From: Moringa oleifera
Taxonomy: Eukaryota > Streptophyta > Magnoliopsida > Brassicales > Moringaceae
NCBI GenBank assembly: GCA_021397835.1
Contig: JAJFZO010000433.1
Span: forward strand, 1-64,000
Reading direction: 5' to 3'
DNA: 64,000 nucleotides
Shown here: in pieces, positions 41,845-54,331 of the stretch
Numbering within the stretch: the first letter of the stretch is position 1
Layout: each line of letters opens with the position of its first letter
The notes under the pieces: model-generated
Seen by the model: the letters and a program-made list of their open reading frames with translations, nothing else
Databases searched by the model: none
What the model was told of the DNA's origin: nothing
Program-made: the position numbers and the translations under genes

Positions 41845-44800
41845 ATTTTCTCTACTTTAGTCATTTGAAATTTTAAAAAAAAAATCGATTTCATTAAGTC
41901 AATATTTTTTGATAATTAACCTTATTATTACCTTACAGAATTGTAATATACTAGTCAAAAGTTATTATTATTTTTATAATTTAATTTAATTGACCTTATT
42001 ATATCATATTGACCTTATTACTACTTTTTGTTTGTGTTTCTTTTAAGATAATGTAACATTAAATTCATTTAATTATTTTTTAAAAATTTAAAGTTATAAA
42101 AGTGTAATGTAATAATAAAGCGTTCTTATTTTTCTGAGTTGATCTAATCACATTATATTGACATTACTATTATCTTTCATTTGCAATGTTGTGAGATAAT
42201 GAAAGATTAAATTTTATCAGTTATTTTTTTGGAACATTGAACTTATGATTACCTTTGATTTGAGTCAAAATTTTAAAATGATTATGTTCTATCTATTATA
42301 TTATTATTATTATTTTAATTTACACAAGAAAATCATCTATTGTTAATTATCATTAATAAATAGATTTTTTTTTTGAATTCTTGTAAGGTTTATTAATACC
42401 TTAAATTTCATTAAAAAAATTTTCTTGATTGCCTATAGGCCTTATTAATATCTCTTCTCTATTCAGACATTTGAAACAAAACACATAAAAAAAAAACCTT
42501 AAATTTCATTAAATTTATATTTTTGGAGATATGTTTGTTTTATTACTTTATAAAAATATAATGTAATGATAAAAGGTTATTATTTTTTGTAAAATTTGAT
42601 TCAATTGACCTTATGACATTATATCAAATTTACGATCACCTTTTGTTTGTATTTTTCTTAAATAGTCAAAGATTAAATTTATTTAACTATTTTTTAGAAA
42701 AATTGACTTTATTATTACCTTCAATTTACATCAAATTTTAAAAATGATTACCTTCTATCAATTTTATTATCATTAAATTTTAATTTACACAAGAAGATCA
42801 CCTTTTGTTAGCAATCATTAAATAGATATTTTTGCATGCCCATGGCTTTTTTACTACTTCTTCTTTAGTCATTTTAAAAAACTTAAATTTTATTAAGTCT
42901 GTAATTTTAGATAATTGACTTATTATTACCATATAGAGGTATAATGTAACAATAAAGTGATATTATCTTTTTTCAATTGATCTAATCACATTATATTAGT
43001 GTTATTATTATCTTTTATTTGCATCAAATTTTAAAAATGATTACCTTTTAACTACTTTACTATTATTATTTTAATTTACAAAAAAAAAATAACTTTTCTT
43101 TAACAATCATTAAAAAACTAATTTTTTTTGAAAGCCCAAGGAATTTATTAATACCTTTGCCCTACTTTGCTAATTTGAAATTTTTTAAGAAAATAGATTT
43201 TACTAAGTCAATATTTTTTGATATTTAACCTTAAATATTACCTTATAGAATTATAATATACTAGTCAACAATTACTGTTGTTCTATAGTTTAATTTAATT
43301 GACCTTATCACTCCATGTTGACCTTATTACTACTTTTTGTCTATGTTTTTTTCAAGATAATCTAAAATTAAATTTCATTAACTATTTTTTTGAAAAATTA
43401 ACCTTATAGAAGTATAATGTAACAATAATGTGTTATTATTATTTTTCTTAATCGATCTAACCACATTATACTGACATTATTATTATCTTTTATTTATAAT
43501 TTTTTAAGATAATTAAAGATTAAATTTTGTTAACTATTTCTTTTGGAACATTGACCTTATTATTACCTTCGATGTACATCAAATTTTAAAACTGATTTCC
43601 TTCTACCTGTTTTATTATCACTGTCATTAAAAATTTGATTTTTCTAGATGCTCTAGAGCTTATTAATACATTTTCTTTACTTTAGTCATTTGAAATGAAG
43701 AAAAGAAATAGATTTCATTAGATTAACAGTTTTTAATAATTAAACTTATTATTACCTTATTGAATTATAATATACTAGTCAACGGTCACAGTTTCTTTTT
43801 TTACACTTTAATTCGATTGATCTTATTATATCATGTCAACCTTCTGTTTGTATTTCTTTTAAGATAATGTAAAATTAAATTCTTTTAACTAATTTTTTTT
43901 GAAAAATTAATGTTATACAAGTATAATGTAACAATAAAGGGTTTTATTTTTTCAAGTTGATCTAATCACATTATATTGACATCATTATTACCTTTCGTTT
44001 GTAATTTTGTGAGGCAATTAAAAATTAAATTTTATTAATTATTTTTTTTAGAGCATTGACCTTATTATTACCTTCGATTTAAACCAAAATTTTAAAATGA
44101 TTACCTTTTACTTATTATATTATTATTATTTCAATTTACATAAGAAAATCATCTATTGTTAATTATCATTAAGAAACAGATTTTTTTTTTAAATTCTGAT
44201 AGGTTGTATTAATCCCTTTTCTCTACTTCAGTCATCTGAAATTAAAAAAAAAAATGGTTAGATTTATAATGTATTAATCAAGGTTTATTGTTGTTTTTTG
44301 TTGATAATTTTAATCAATTGACCTTATGATACATTGTTGACCTCATTACCACCTTTTTTGTATTTTTTTAAATTTAATGAAAAATTAAATTTTATTAACT
44401 ATTTTTAAATAATAAGCTTATTATTACCTTCCCTACCTACTTTAGTATCATTCCTTGGTTTTCCTTAAAAAGATTTTCTTGAATGCCCATAGCCTTATTA
44501 ATACCGTTTCTTTACTTTAGTCATTTGAAACTTAAAAAACCTTAAATTTTATTAAATTTATATTTTTGAATATTTGATCGTATTATTATTTTATAGAAGT
44601 ATAATAAAATGATAAATGATTATTATTTTTTATAAAATTTAATTCAATTGACCTTATCACATTATATCAAATTTATTATCACCTTTTGTTTGTATTTTCT
44701 TTAGATAATCAAAGCTTAAATTTATTTAAATATTTTTTGAAAAATTGACCTTGTTATTGCCTTTAATTTACATCAAAATTTAAAAGTAATTACCTTCTAT

Positions 44801-44968
44801 CCACTTTATTATCATTAAAATTTTAATTTACATAAAAAAGATCACCTTTCGTTAGCCATCATTTAATATATATTTTTGAATGCCTATGGGCTTTTTTACT
44901 ACCCTTTCTTCAGTCATTTTAACAAACCTAAATTTCATTAAATCTATAATTTTGGATAATTGACCTTA
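41845..44968 (+). repeat. satellite array, forward, inner end of right arm
   Basis: From 42887 it is also a direct copy of 1-2246 with roughly 3% differences. Relative to that copy it lacks about 110 bp near 43022. The left arm shares this loss (near 28568), so it predates the inverted duplication. No genes seen. Confidence 0.88.
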
Positions 44969-44971
44969 TTA
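44969..44971. repeat. target-site duplication, left flank of transposon copy 2
   Basis: TTA, repeated at 49232-49234 and present once in the empty site at 2247-2249. Confidence 0.9.
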
Positions 44972-45008
44972 CACTACAAGAAAAATGAGATTACTTCACA
45001 CTGGATAG

Positions 45009-45203
45009 TTCACAGTTTTAATAACAACTGTGAATAAAAGAATTTTCATTCACAGTTGTAATAAAACTGTGAACAAAGATTTCTTTTATTCATAGTTGTT
45101 ACTAAAACTGTGAATAAAGGAAAACTTTTGTTCACAGTTATGCTTATAATTGTGAACTAAGTGAAACTTTTATTCACAGTTATGTTTATAACTGTGAACA
45201 AAA
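45009..45203 (+). repeat. subterminal palindrome array at the CACTACAAG end (copy 2)
   Basis: Five imperfect hairpins of TTCACAGTT...AACTGTGAA type at about 40-bp spacing. The mirror of 26348-26542. Confidence 0.82.
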
Positions 45204-45454
45204 GATATGTGCACCATGCATTGAATTTTTTTGCCTCTGTTACAGGTCTTCCTTTCTTTTCTTCTTCCGTTTCTTCAACCCCATCTTGAACCAGAATGAG
45301 CTATTGTTTGCCAAAATCGTGTACATGCAGAAGAAGGTAACTCTATGCTCATAATCCCCTTAAATTTCTAATATGGTAGCATAGTTTAAACAAGCATATT
45401 GAGTTTCCATTGATTCTGCCATTGAAAATCACTTCAGTAGCTTCAGGTCTAAAT

Positions 45455-45986
45455 TGGAAAATTAGTGTCCACTTATAACCTACAAATGTTTTCTTTCTGT
45501 CTCATTGAAACCATTCATGGGTGTCTTGCAAGAAATTAACTTGCATAACAATAACCAGCTTCTCTGAGCAAAGGTACTCTCTCCCTCTTTGTCCCTCTCT
45601 TTCTCCTTTGTTTCTGCATCTTTTTGTGATTTTTTCGATGGATATATATATATATAAGAAGATATCTGAGAATAAGAGGAACCAACAAAACATGAACTTG
45701 ATGCCAAGATGAGGTAATTAACTGTGAGATATGCTGTAAAGTTAAGCCAAACCATTAATTAATTCCAAACGAATTAAGAGGATCCAGTTGCTCCAAGTTT
45801 GATTAAAGAAGCTGTAAACAAGATACGTACCCTTTGTATGTGTTCCCTTGACAAAGCTTAAGAGGCAGGGACCAACAGTGGGGCAGAATTGCTTCAAGTT
45901 TAGCATGCTGGCTTCCCCCTTGAAAACTTAACTTATTCTTCCATGTTTCACTGCTACTTAATTAATAAATGGACACTAATTTTCCA
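45455..45986. repeat. 532-bp segment with 17-bp perfect terminal inverted repeats (copy 2)
   Basis: The ends TGGAAAATTAGTGTCCA at 45455-45471 and the complement at 45970-45986 are perfect over 17 bp and 21/22 when extended. Flanks (TCTAAAT left, GTCGGCC right) show no duplication. Possible nested miniature element; the alternative is an old internal rearrangement of the host transposon. Confidence 0.6.
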
Positions 45987-46108
45987 GTCGGCCTTCCTCA
46001 GCCCTCCCCTTTTTCTCCCGCGCTTTTTTTTTCTGGTGAAGCTGTGAATCCATGTGCAAGTAAATGAAGGAGGCAGTGACAGTGAGTGAATAAAGGCACT
46101 AACCTTTG

Positions 46109-46220
46109 TTCACAGTTTCAGCCATAACTGTGAATAAAGGGTTTTATTCATAGTTCTGGCAGTAACTGTGAACAAAGCTCTGCATCTTTTATTCACAGTT
46201 ATGGCTATAACTGTGAACAA
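46109..46220 (+). repeat. internal cluster of subterminal-type palindromes (copy 2)
   Basis: Three TTCACAGTT/AACTGTGAA hairpins about 1.14 kb inside the element; mirror of 25331-25442. Confidence 0.75.
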
Positions 46221-46726
46221 ATCTTTGCATCTTCTCCAGAAACATCGACAAATTAATTAATTCATTCTTTCTTTTTCTCCAATTACTCAAACATTTCTTC
46301 GATTCTTTAGGTAAGAAGTGCACACTGTGAGGACAGCCTCTCCGGGCTGTAGATGTGCAAACCAAACATTCAATTGGTCCTAACCATTTACATCGAAGGG
46401 ATGAAGAGTGTGTGCAGTGTTGCTTGCTTTTGGGTTCCACATCTCCTCCCCTTTTTTCGGTAAGTTTAACCTTTTCTCCCAAAATATTGTGCTCATCTTT
46501 TTTGTTAAATTGCAGAAATTATTGTTCCTTGATTTTTGGCTTTTAGTTTCATTATTTTTAAGCTCAAATTCGGATGTGGTTTTCCTCCCATTGGGATTCT
46601 AGATATATGCATGGTTTTATTTTCATCAAGATTTTAGATCTATTTTGAGGTTCAAAATATTTGTTAAGATCCAAGATTTAGATGTATGAGTTCCCGAATG
46701 TGGGATGAGAGTTCCTAGTTGAGGGG

Positions 46727-46909
46727 TTCTAGATCTAGGCTAAGAGTTTCGGATTTGGGTGAAAGGAGTTCCAAATCTGGGCTGGTGTTCTAGATTTAGG
46801 CTGAGTGTTTTGGATATGAGGGAGAGGAGTTCCAGATCTGGGCCGAAATTCTAGATCTAGGCTGAGTGTTTCAGATCTGGGTGAGAGGGGTTCCAGATAT
46901 AGGCTGAGG
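46727..46909 (+). repeat. 61-bp minisatellite, three units (copy 2)
   Basis: Unit starts TTCTAGAT at 46727, 46788 and 46849, exactly 61 bp apart, containing CTAGATCTAGGCT and AGTTCCAGATCTGGG-like words. Confidence 0.82.
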
Positions 46910-47393
46910 TTCCACATCTTGAGAAATTTTTAATTGCAAGTGAACTATCATGCAGCCTAAATTAGAGCATGAGATAAATCATTATCTAAAGTAAAAGGCA
47001 AATGAAATACTCATGGTTTAATATTCAGTATTATGTTATAAATAAAGTATTGAGCAAATAATAGTATTGTATGTAACAATCAAGGATGAAGAATCTGTAA
47101 CTTTTTATATTTTTATTTTTAATTCATTTACTTTTTGTTTATATATAAATACAAAATTGCATCAATTCACTTGTTCCTATACAAATATTTTTCCAGTATA
47201 TTGAGTAACTTCACATTATGACATTGAAAAATTAAATGTCACCATAAAAAAGAAAAATATCCCAATCAGTATTATTTCTCATGAATAATGGTAGCATGAG
47301 AAAAAGTTTCTAATAATACAAAAGAAGTGTAGGATAAGATTTAAATTAAATATTATAATTATTGATTGTAACAAATTAAAACATTTCATTTAG

Positions 47394-48027
47394 GCATCAT
47401 TAGATGTTGGTGATTGTTGAGCCGTGGGCATTCACATATACAGTTTTTGATCCTCTAGGGCGTGGTTCTCACACTGAGTTAGACATGCTCATGTCCATGT
47501 GAGTTTAATTATTTTACACTTACATTAGTATATGTAATTGCAATTTCAAGATTAGTAACTTTTTTCTTTTTTTTTTTTTTAGCTCTTTTAGAATGTTTTT
47601 CGCAATTGACATGCCATCTATTAGCCGACGGAATTGCCAAAGTATTGTTGCTAAGGTATTTATATTATGGACCATATGTTATATTAAATTTCATTATCTT
47701 TAGTCATAAAATGTAACATCTAAATTATGCTAATGCAGTGTCCACCTCAACCTTCTAACCATGAGTGCGGATATTATGTGATGAAATACATGAGGGATAT
47801 CATTAACAGACATAACAATGATGCACCATACTCGAAAATAGTAAGTTTTTAAGTAATTTGTTTCTATAAAATGTTGTGTATAATATTGAAATTATAATTG
47901 TATTAACTTTTATATTTTTTTACATGTATAGCTAATGGATATTGATACCTACAGTCAGTCTGAGCTTGATGATGTTAGACAAGAGTTTGGGCAATACATA
48001 AGGAGCATTATATTAGGATTCAGGTAA
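47394..48027 (+). pseudogene. Ulp1-like (peptidase C48) cysteine protease fragment, copy 2
   Basis: Exons 47394-47498, 47583-47655, 47739-47840 and 47932-48027 (stop TAA 48025-48027), with introns of 84, 83 and 91 bp that begin GT and end AG; the phases join cleanly. Ulp1-family proteases cut SUMO-type modifiers with a His-Asp-Cys triad. Here His-His is at 47395-47400, Asp is in FDPLGRGS, and Gln-X5-Cys is in QPSNHECG. The codon after His-His is TAG (47401-47403) where a Trp is expected, and the next codon is ATG, which could only restart translation without the catalytic His. Upstream exons are not recognisable. I infer a captured or ancestral transposon accessory gene, now dead. Confidence 0.83.
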
Positions 48028-48199
48028 AAGTGTAGGACTTATATTTTAAATTTTGGAATGCATTATATAGTAGTTAGGAATTGAAAGTATTTGCTTTTTA
48101 ACTTTTAATTTGTAAATTAATTTTCCTCTATGTGTTTCATACATAGTTGGAAGGTCACATAGATGAGAATTATGATTCATTATAGTTTCGAAATGGTAA

Positions 48200-48432
48200 T
48201 CAATATATATTATATTGAAGTGTATTATGATAAAAGAAGTGATCATGAATGTACACTACATTGAATTAAAATATATTGTGACTTAATGAAGTAATGGTGG
48301 TGTCAAATTATATTGAGGTATGGTGGTGGTGTAAGATTGCAATAAAGTGTGTGAATACTATTGAAGTGCTTTTTAGTTTGAAAAGTGGTGGTGGTGTGTT
48401 ATATTTTATTGAAGTGTGGTAGTAGTATTAAA
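48200..48432 (+). repeat. degenerate GTGGTGGTGT / ATTGAAGTG repeats (copy 2)
   Basis: Irregular repeats of GTGGTGGTGT and TATTGAAGTGT words downstream of the pseudogene; mirror of 23119-23350. Confidence 0.5.
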
Positions 48433-48740
48433 ATCATTTGTGATGGTTTACTTTTTAATTATATGCAATATTTTTTATATTTTTAAATTTTATTTTTAAG
48501 TAAATAGAAAAATGTGAAATCCTAAGCAAAAAATTTTGATTTTGAAAAAAAAGTAATCAAATAATAATTAAAAATATGAATTATAATTACAAAATTAAGA
48601 TTATCAAAAATTAAATAATGATTTAATTTTAAATTATTATACGTTAAAAACAAAAACAAATTAAATAGTAATTTAAATTTTTAATTATTTATCAATTTGG
48701 TTTTTGTTTTTTTTTTAAATTAATAAATAAAAAGTAATAG

Positions 48741-49210
48741 TTTTATTCACAGTTTTAGAACTATGAACAAAACTTTAATAAACTGTGAATTAAAGTGTGG
48801 TATTCAAACTTTTATTCACAGTTCTATAACTGTGAACAAATCTTTAATGAACTGCGAACTAATATGGTTTTATTCACAGTTCTATAACTGTGAACAAATC
48901 ATTAATGAACTGTGAACTAACATAGTTTTTATTCACAGTTCTATAACTGTGAACAAAACCTTAATGAACTGTGAACTAACATAGTTTTTATTCACAGTTC
49001 TATAACTGTGAACAAAACGTTAATGAACTATGAACTAATATAGTTTTATTCACAGTTCTATAACTGTGAACAAAACATTAATGAACTGTGAACTAAATTC
49101 GTTTTATTCACAGTTTTAGAACTGTGAACTATTTTCACTGACTTTTGTTCACATCAACATAGTCCACAGTTTTACAACTGTGAACAAAAATCATTAAAAG
49201 TCTGTGAATA
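48741..49210 (+). repeat. subterminal palindrome array of transposon copy 2
   Basis: Hairpins TTCACAGTT-N4-AACTGTGAA start at 48746, 48815, 48873, 48932, 48991, 49049 and 49107, with an eighth, imperfect one near 49160. Period 58-59 bp after the first. Each is followed by a half-site TGAACTGTGAACTAA. Confidence 0.88.
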
Positions 49211-49231
49211 AAAGGCTATTTTGTTGTGGTG

Positions 49232-49234
49232 TTA
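49232..49234. repeat. target-site duplication, right flank of transposon copy 2
   Basis: TTA, matching 44969-44971. Confidence 0.9.
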
Positions 49235-52200
49235 TTACCTTATAGAAGTATAATGTAATAATAAGGTAATATTATCTCTTTTTAGTTGATCTAATCACAT
49301 TATATTGGCGTTATTATTATCTTCTATCTACTATTTCTTATAAAACATTGATCTTATTATTACATTTAATTTACATCAAATTTTAAAAATGAATAACTTT
49401 TATCTAGTTTATTATTATTATTTTAATTTACATAAGAAAATCACATTTTTTAACTATCATTAAAAAATTGATTTTCTTTAATGCCCAAGGAAATTATTAA
49501 TACCTTTGCTCTACTTCACTCATTTGATTTTTTTTTAAAAGATTTCATTAAGTCAATATTTTTTGATAATTAATTGTAAATATTATATTATAAAATTATA
49601 ATATACTAGTCAACAGTAATTGTTTTTATATAGTTTAATTAAATTGACCTTATCATTCAATCTTGGTTTTATTTGTACTTCTTTGAAGATCATGTAAAAT
49701 TAAATTTTATTAACTATTTTTTGGGAAAATTAACCTCACAGAAGTATAATGTAACAATAAAGTGTTATAATTATTTTTTTCAGTCGATCTAATCATATTA
49801 TATTGACATTTATTATCTTTTATTTATAATTTTTTAAGATAATTAAAGATGAACTTTTATTAACTATCTCTTTTGGAACATTGATCTTATTATTATCTTT
49901 GATTTACATCAAATTTTTAAAACGATTACATTCTACTTATTTTATTATCATTATTTTACTTTACACAAGGAAATCATCTTTCTTTAACTATCATTAAAAA
50001 AATTGATTTTTTTAGATGCCCAAGAGCTTTATTAATACATTCTCTTTTCTTCAGTCATTTGAAATGAAAAAACAAAAAACTAATTTTATTAAATCAACAT
50101 TTTTTGATAATTAACCTTGATATTACTTTATAGAGCTATAATATACTAGTCATTAGTTATTGTTTTTTTTATAATTTAGTTCAATTGACCTTATCACATA
50201 ATGTTGACCTTATTACTACTTTTTGTTTGTGTTTCTTTATGTAAAATTAAATTCTTTTAACTATTTTTTTTTTGAAAAATTAACGTTATAGAAGGATATT
50301 GTAACAATAAAGTGTTCTTATTTTTTTGAGTTGATCTAATCACATCATATTAACATTATTATTACCTTTCATTTGTAATTTTGTGAGATAATTAAAGATT
50401 AAATTCTATTAACTATTTTATGGAACATTGACCTTATTATTACTTTTGATTTAAATCAAAATTTTAAAATAATTAACCTTTTACCTACTATATTATTATT
50501 AGTTTAATTTACACAAGAAAATCATCCATTGTTAATTATCATTAAAAAACACATTTTTGGAATTCTCATAGGTTGTATTAATACCTTTGCTCTATTTTGG
50601 TCGTCTGAAATGAAAAAAAAAAGTTTTACTTTATTAACTCAACATTTTTTGATGATTAACCTTATTATTACCTTATATAATTATAATGTATTGATCAAAA
50701 GTCATGATTGTGTTTTTCTATAATTTAAATCAATTAACCTTATGGCACCTTATTGACCTTATTACTACCTTCCATTTGTATATTTGCTTTTTAAATATAA
50801 TGGAAGATTAAATTTTATTAACTATTTTTTAAAAAAACAATAACCCTATTATTACCTTCCCTTCATATCGAACTTTAAAAATGGTTACCTTCTACCTACT
50901 TTAGTATCATTATTATTTTAATTTGCATAATCTTTCTTTAGCTTTTATTAAAAAGATTTTCTTGAATGCCTATAAGCCTCATTGATACCTTTTTTCTACT
51001 TCAGTCATTTGAAACTAAAAAAACCTAAATTTTATTAAATTTATATTCTTGGATATTTGATTGTATTAGTACTTTATTAAAGTATAATGTAATGATAAAG
51101 GGTTGTTATTTTTCGTAAAATTTAATTCAATTGACCATAGCACATTATATCAAATTTATATCACCTTTTGTTTGCATTTTCTTTAAATAATCAATGATTA
51201 AATTTATTTAACTATTTTTTAAAAAATTGACCTTATTATTACCTTTAATTTACATCAAATTTTAAAAATGATCACCTTTTATCTACTTTCTTATCATTTA
51301 AATTTTAATTTACACAAGAAGATCATCTTTTGTTAGGCATCATTGAATATATATTTTTGAATGCCTATGGGCTTTATTTCTACCTCTTCTTTAGTCATGT
51401 TAGCAAACTCAAATTTCATTAAGTCCATATTTTTGGATAATTGACCATATTATTACCTTATAGAAGTGCAATGTAACAATAAAGTGATATTATCTTTTTT
51501 CGGTTGATCTAATCACATTATTTTAGCATTATTATTATCTTTTACTTGCAGTTTTATAAGATAATTGAAGATTAAATTTTATTAATTATTTCTTTTAGAA
51601 CATTGACCTTATCATTACTTTCGATTTACATCAAATTTTAAAAATGATTACATTTTGCCTATTTTATTTTTATTATTTTAATTTACATAAGAAAATCACC
51701 TTTCTTTAACTATCATTAAAAAATAGATTTTTTAATGCACAAGGACTTTATTAATGCCTCTACTCTCATTCACTCCTTTGAAATTAAAAGAAAAAGGTTT
51801 CATTAAGTCAACATTTTTTGGTAATTAGTGTCAATTATTACCTTCTAGAATTACAATATACTAGTCCATAGTTATTTTTTTATATAGTTTAATTCAATTG
51901 ACCTTCTTACTCCATGTTGACCTCATTACTACTTTTTATTTGTGTTTCTTTGAAGATAATATAAAATTAAATGTTATTAACTATTTTTTTGAAAAATTAA
52001 CCTTATAGAAGTATAATGTAACAATAAAGTGGTATTATGATTTTTTGTTGAATTAATCACATTAGTATTGACATTATTATTACGTTTTACTTTCTATTTT
52101 TTAAGATAATTAAAAATTAAATTTTGTTAGCTATTTCTTTTGGAATATTGACCTTGTTATTCTCTTTGATTTACAACAAAATTTTAAAATGATTACTTAA

Positions 52201-54312
52201 TTTCTACCTATTTTATTATTATTATTATTTTAATTTATACAAGGTAATCATCTTTCTTTAACTATCATTAAAAAATTGATTTTTCGGATGCCTAAGAGCT
52301 TTATTAATACATTTTCTCTACTTCAATCATTTGAAATGAAAAAAAATAAATAAATATCATTAAGTCAACTTTTTTTGATAATTAAGCTTATTATTACCTT
52401 ATAGAATTATAATATACTAGTAACAGTTATGGTTTTTTATAATTTAATTTTACATTGTCTTAAAAGAAACACAAATAAAAGGTAGTAATAAGGTCAACAT
52501 AATAGTTTTTTTTTTAAATAGTGAAAGATTAAATTTTATTAACTATTTTGTTAAAAAAATTAACCTTATTAACCTTCTCTTTCCGTAAAACTTTAGAAAC
52601 GATTACCTTCTACCAACTCTACTATTATTATTATGTTAGTTTACACAACCTTTCTTTAGCTATCATTAAATTGATTTTCTTGAATGTCCATAGACCTTAT
52701 TAATACGTTTGCTTTACTTTAGTCATTTGAAATTATAAAAAAAAAGATTTCATTAAGCTAATATTTTTATATAATTGACCCTATTATTACCTCATCGAAT
52801 TATAATGTAATAATGAAAGGTTATTAAATTTTGTAAAACTTAACTCAATTAATCTAGACACATTATTTTGACATTATTATTACTTTGATTTGCAATTTCA
52901 TAAAAAAGAAAGATTAAGGTTTATTAACTATTTTCTTTTTTCTGAAAAATTAACTTATTTCTTGTTATCAAATTTTTAAAATGATTACCATATTCCTACT
53001 TTATTATTATTATTATTTTAATTTACACAAAGAAATCATATTTCTTTAACTATCATTAAAAAATAAATTTTAATGCTCATGGACATTGTTAATACCTTTG
53101 CTATATTTCAATCATACGAAATAAAAAAAAAAATAGATATCATTAATTTAACATTTTTTGATAATCAACCTTATCATTACCTTATAAAATTACAAAATAT
53201 TAACATATATGAACCTTATTATTACCTTTTATTTATGTTTTTGCTAAGATAATAAAAGATTAAATTTTATTAACCATTTTTTAAAACCGTGACTTTATTG
53301 TTACCTTCTCTTTACATCAAACTTTAAAAATGATTATCTTCCTACTTTGGTATCTTTATTATTGCCCATACGCCTTATTAATATCTATTCTTTACTTCAG
53401 TCATTTGAAACTAAAAAAAAAAAATAGATTTCATGAAGTTTATATTTTTCAATAATTGACCCTGTTATTACTTTATAAAAGAATCATATAATGATAAAAG
53501 GTTATTATTTTTTATAAAATTTAATTCAATTGATCTTATGACATTGTATCGACATTATTATTATCTTTTATTTGTATTTTCTTAAGATAATGAATGATTA
53601 AATTTATTTAACTAATTTTTGAAAGATTGACCTTATTATTACCTTCAATTTGTATTGAATTTTAAAAATGATTATCTTTTATCTACTTTATTATCATTAA
53701 AACAATCTCCATTCATTAGCCATTATTAAATAGATATTTATGAATGGAGTTTTATTACTACCTCTTCTTCAGTCATTTAAAATTTAATGAATGTAGATTT
53801 CATTAAGTTAATATTTTTGGATAATTGACCTTATAATTACCTTATTTTTGTGTAATGTAACAATAAAGTGTTATCATTATTTTTTTCAGTTGATTTAATC
53901 ACATTATGTTGACATTATTACTACCAGTTATTTACAATTTTATAAGATAATTGAAGATTAAATTTTATCAACTATTTTTTTGGAACATTGACCTTACCAT
54001 TACCTTCGATTTACATCAAATTTTAAAAATGATTACCTTCTATCAACTTTATTTTTATTATTTTAATTTACACAAAGAAATCACGTTTCTTTAACTATCA
54101 TTAAAAAATTATTTTTTTAATGCTTAAGGGCTATAATAAAAGGTTATTATTTTTTTATAAAATTTAATTCATATGACCTTATGACATTATATCAACATCA
54201 TTATCGCCTTTTGTTTGTATTTTCTTCAGATAATAAAAGATTAAAATTATTTAAATTTATTTTTGAAAATTAACCTTATTATTACCTTCAATTTATATCA
54301 AATTTTAGAAAT
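49235..54312 (+). repeat. satellite array, forward
   Basis: Continues the monomer interrupted by the transposon. It is a direct copy of 2250-6386 (to about 53412) and the mirror of 17239-22314. The micro-inversion is at 52452-52500. No genes seen. Confidence 0.88.
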
Positions 54313-54331
54313 GTTCATTTTCAAAAAAAGT
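54312..54331. other. satellite orientation switch, forward to reverse (right copy)
   Basis: Forward satellite reads to about TTTTAGAAAT, then GTTCATTTTCAAAAAAAG, then reverse satellite. Mirror of 17221-17238; deleted in the left direct copy (junction near 6386). Confidence 0.75.

Larger units (their letters stand above)
44972..49231 (+). mobile_element. CACTA (En/Spm-type) DNA transposon, copy 2, 4260 bp
   Basis: It begins CACTACAAGAAAAATGAG and ends in the complement of CACCACAACAAAATAGCC. The 3-bp TTA duplications and the empty homologous site prove both ends. Order: terminal repeat; hairpin array 45009-45203; G+C-richer region to about 46108 containing an inverted-repeat-bounded 532-bp segment; internal hairpins 46109-46220; unassigned region 46221-46726; 61-bp minisatellite 46727-46909; A+T-rich region 46910-47393 with no recognised exon; Ulp1-like pseudogene 47394-48027; GTGGTGGTGT-type repeats 48200-48432; A+T-rich sequence to 48740; hairpin array 48741-49210; terminal repeat. 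No transposase is recognised. Confidence 0.92.

Noticed and set aside
46459..46514. Possible first intron (GTAAGT ... TTGCAG) upstream of the Ulp1-like exons
   Set aside because: At about 56 bp it is very short for a plant intron, and the flanking exons would not encode anything recognisable.
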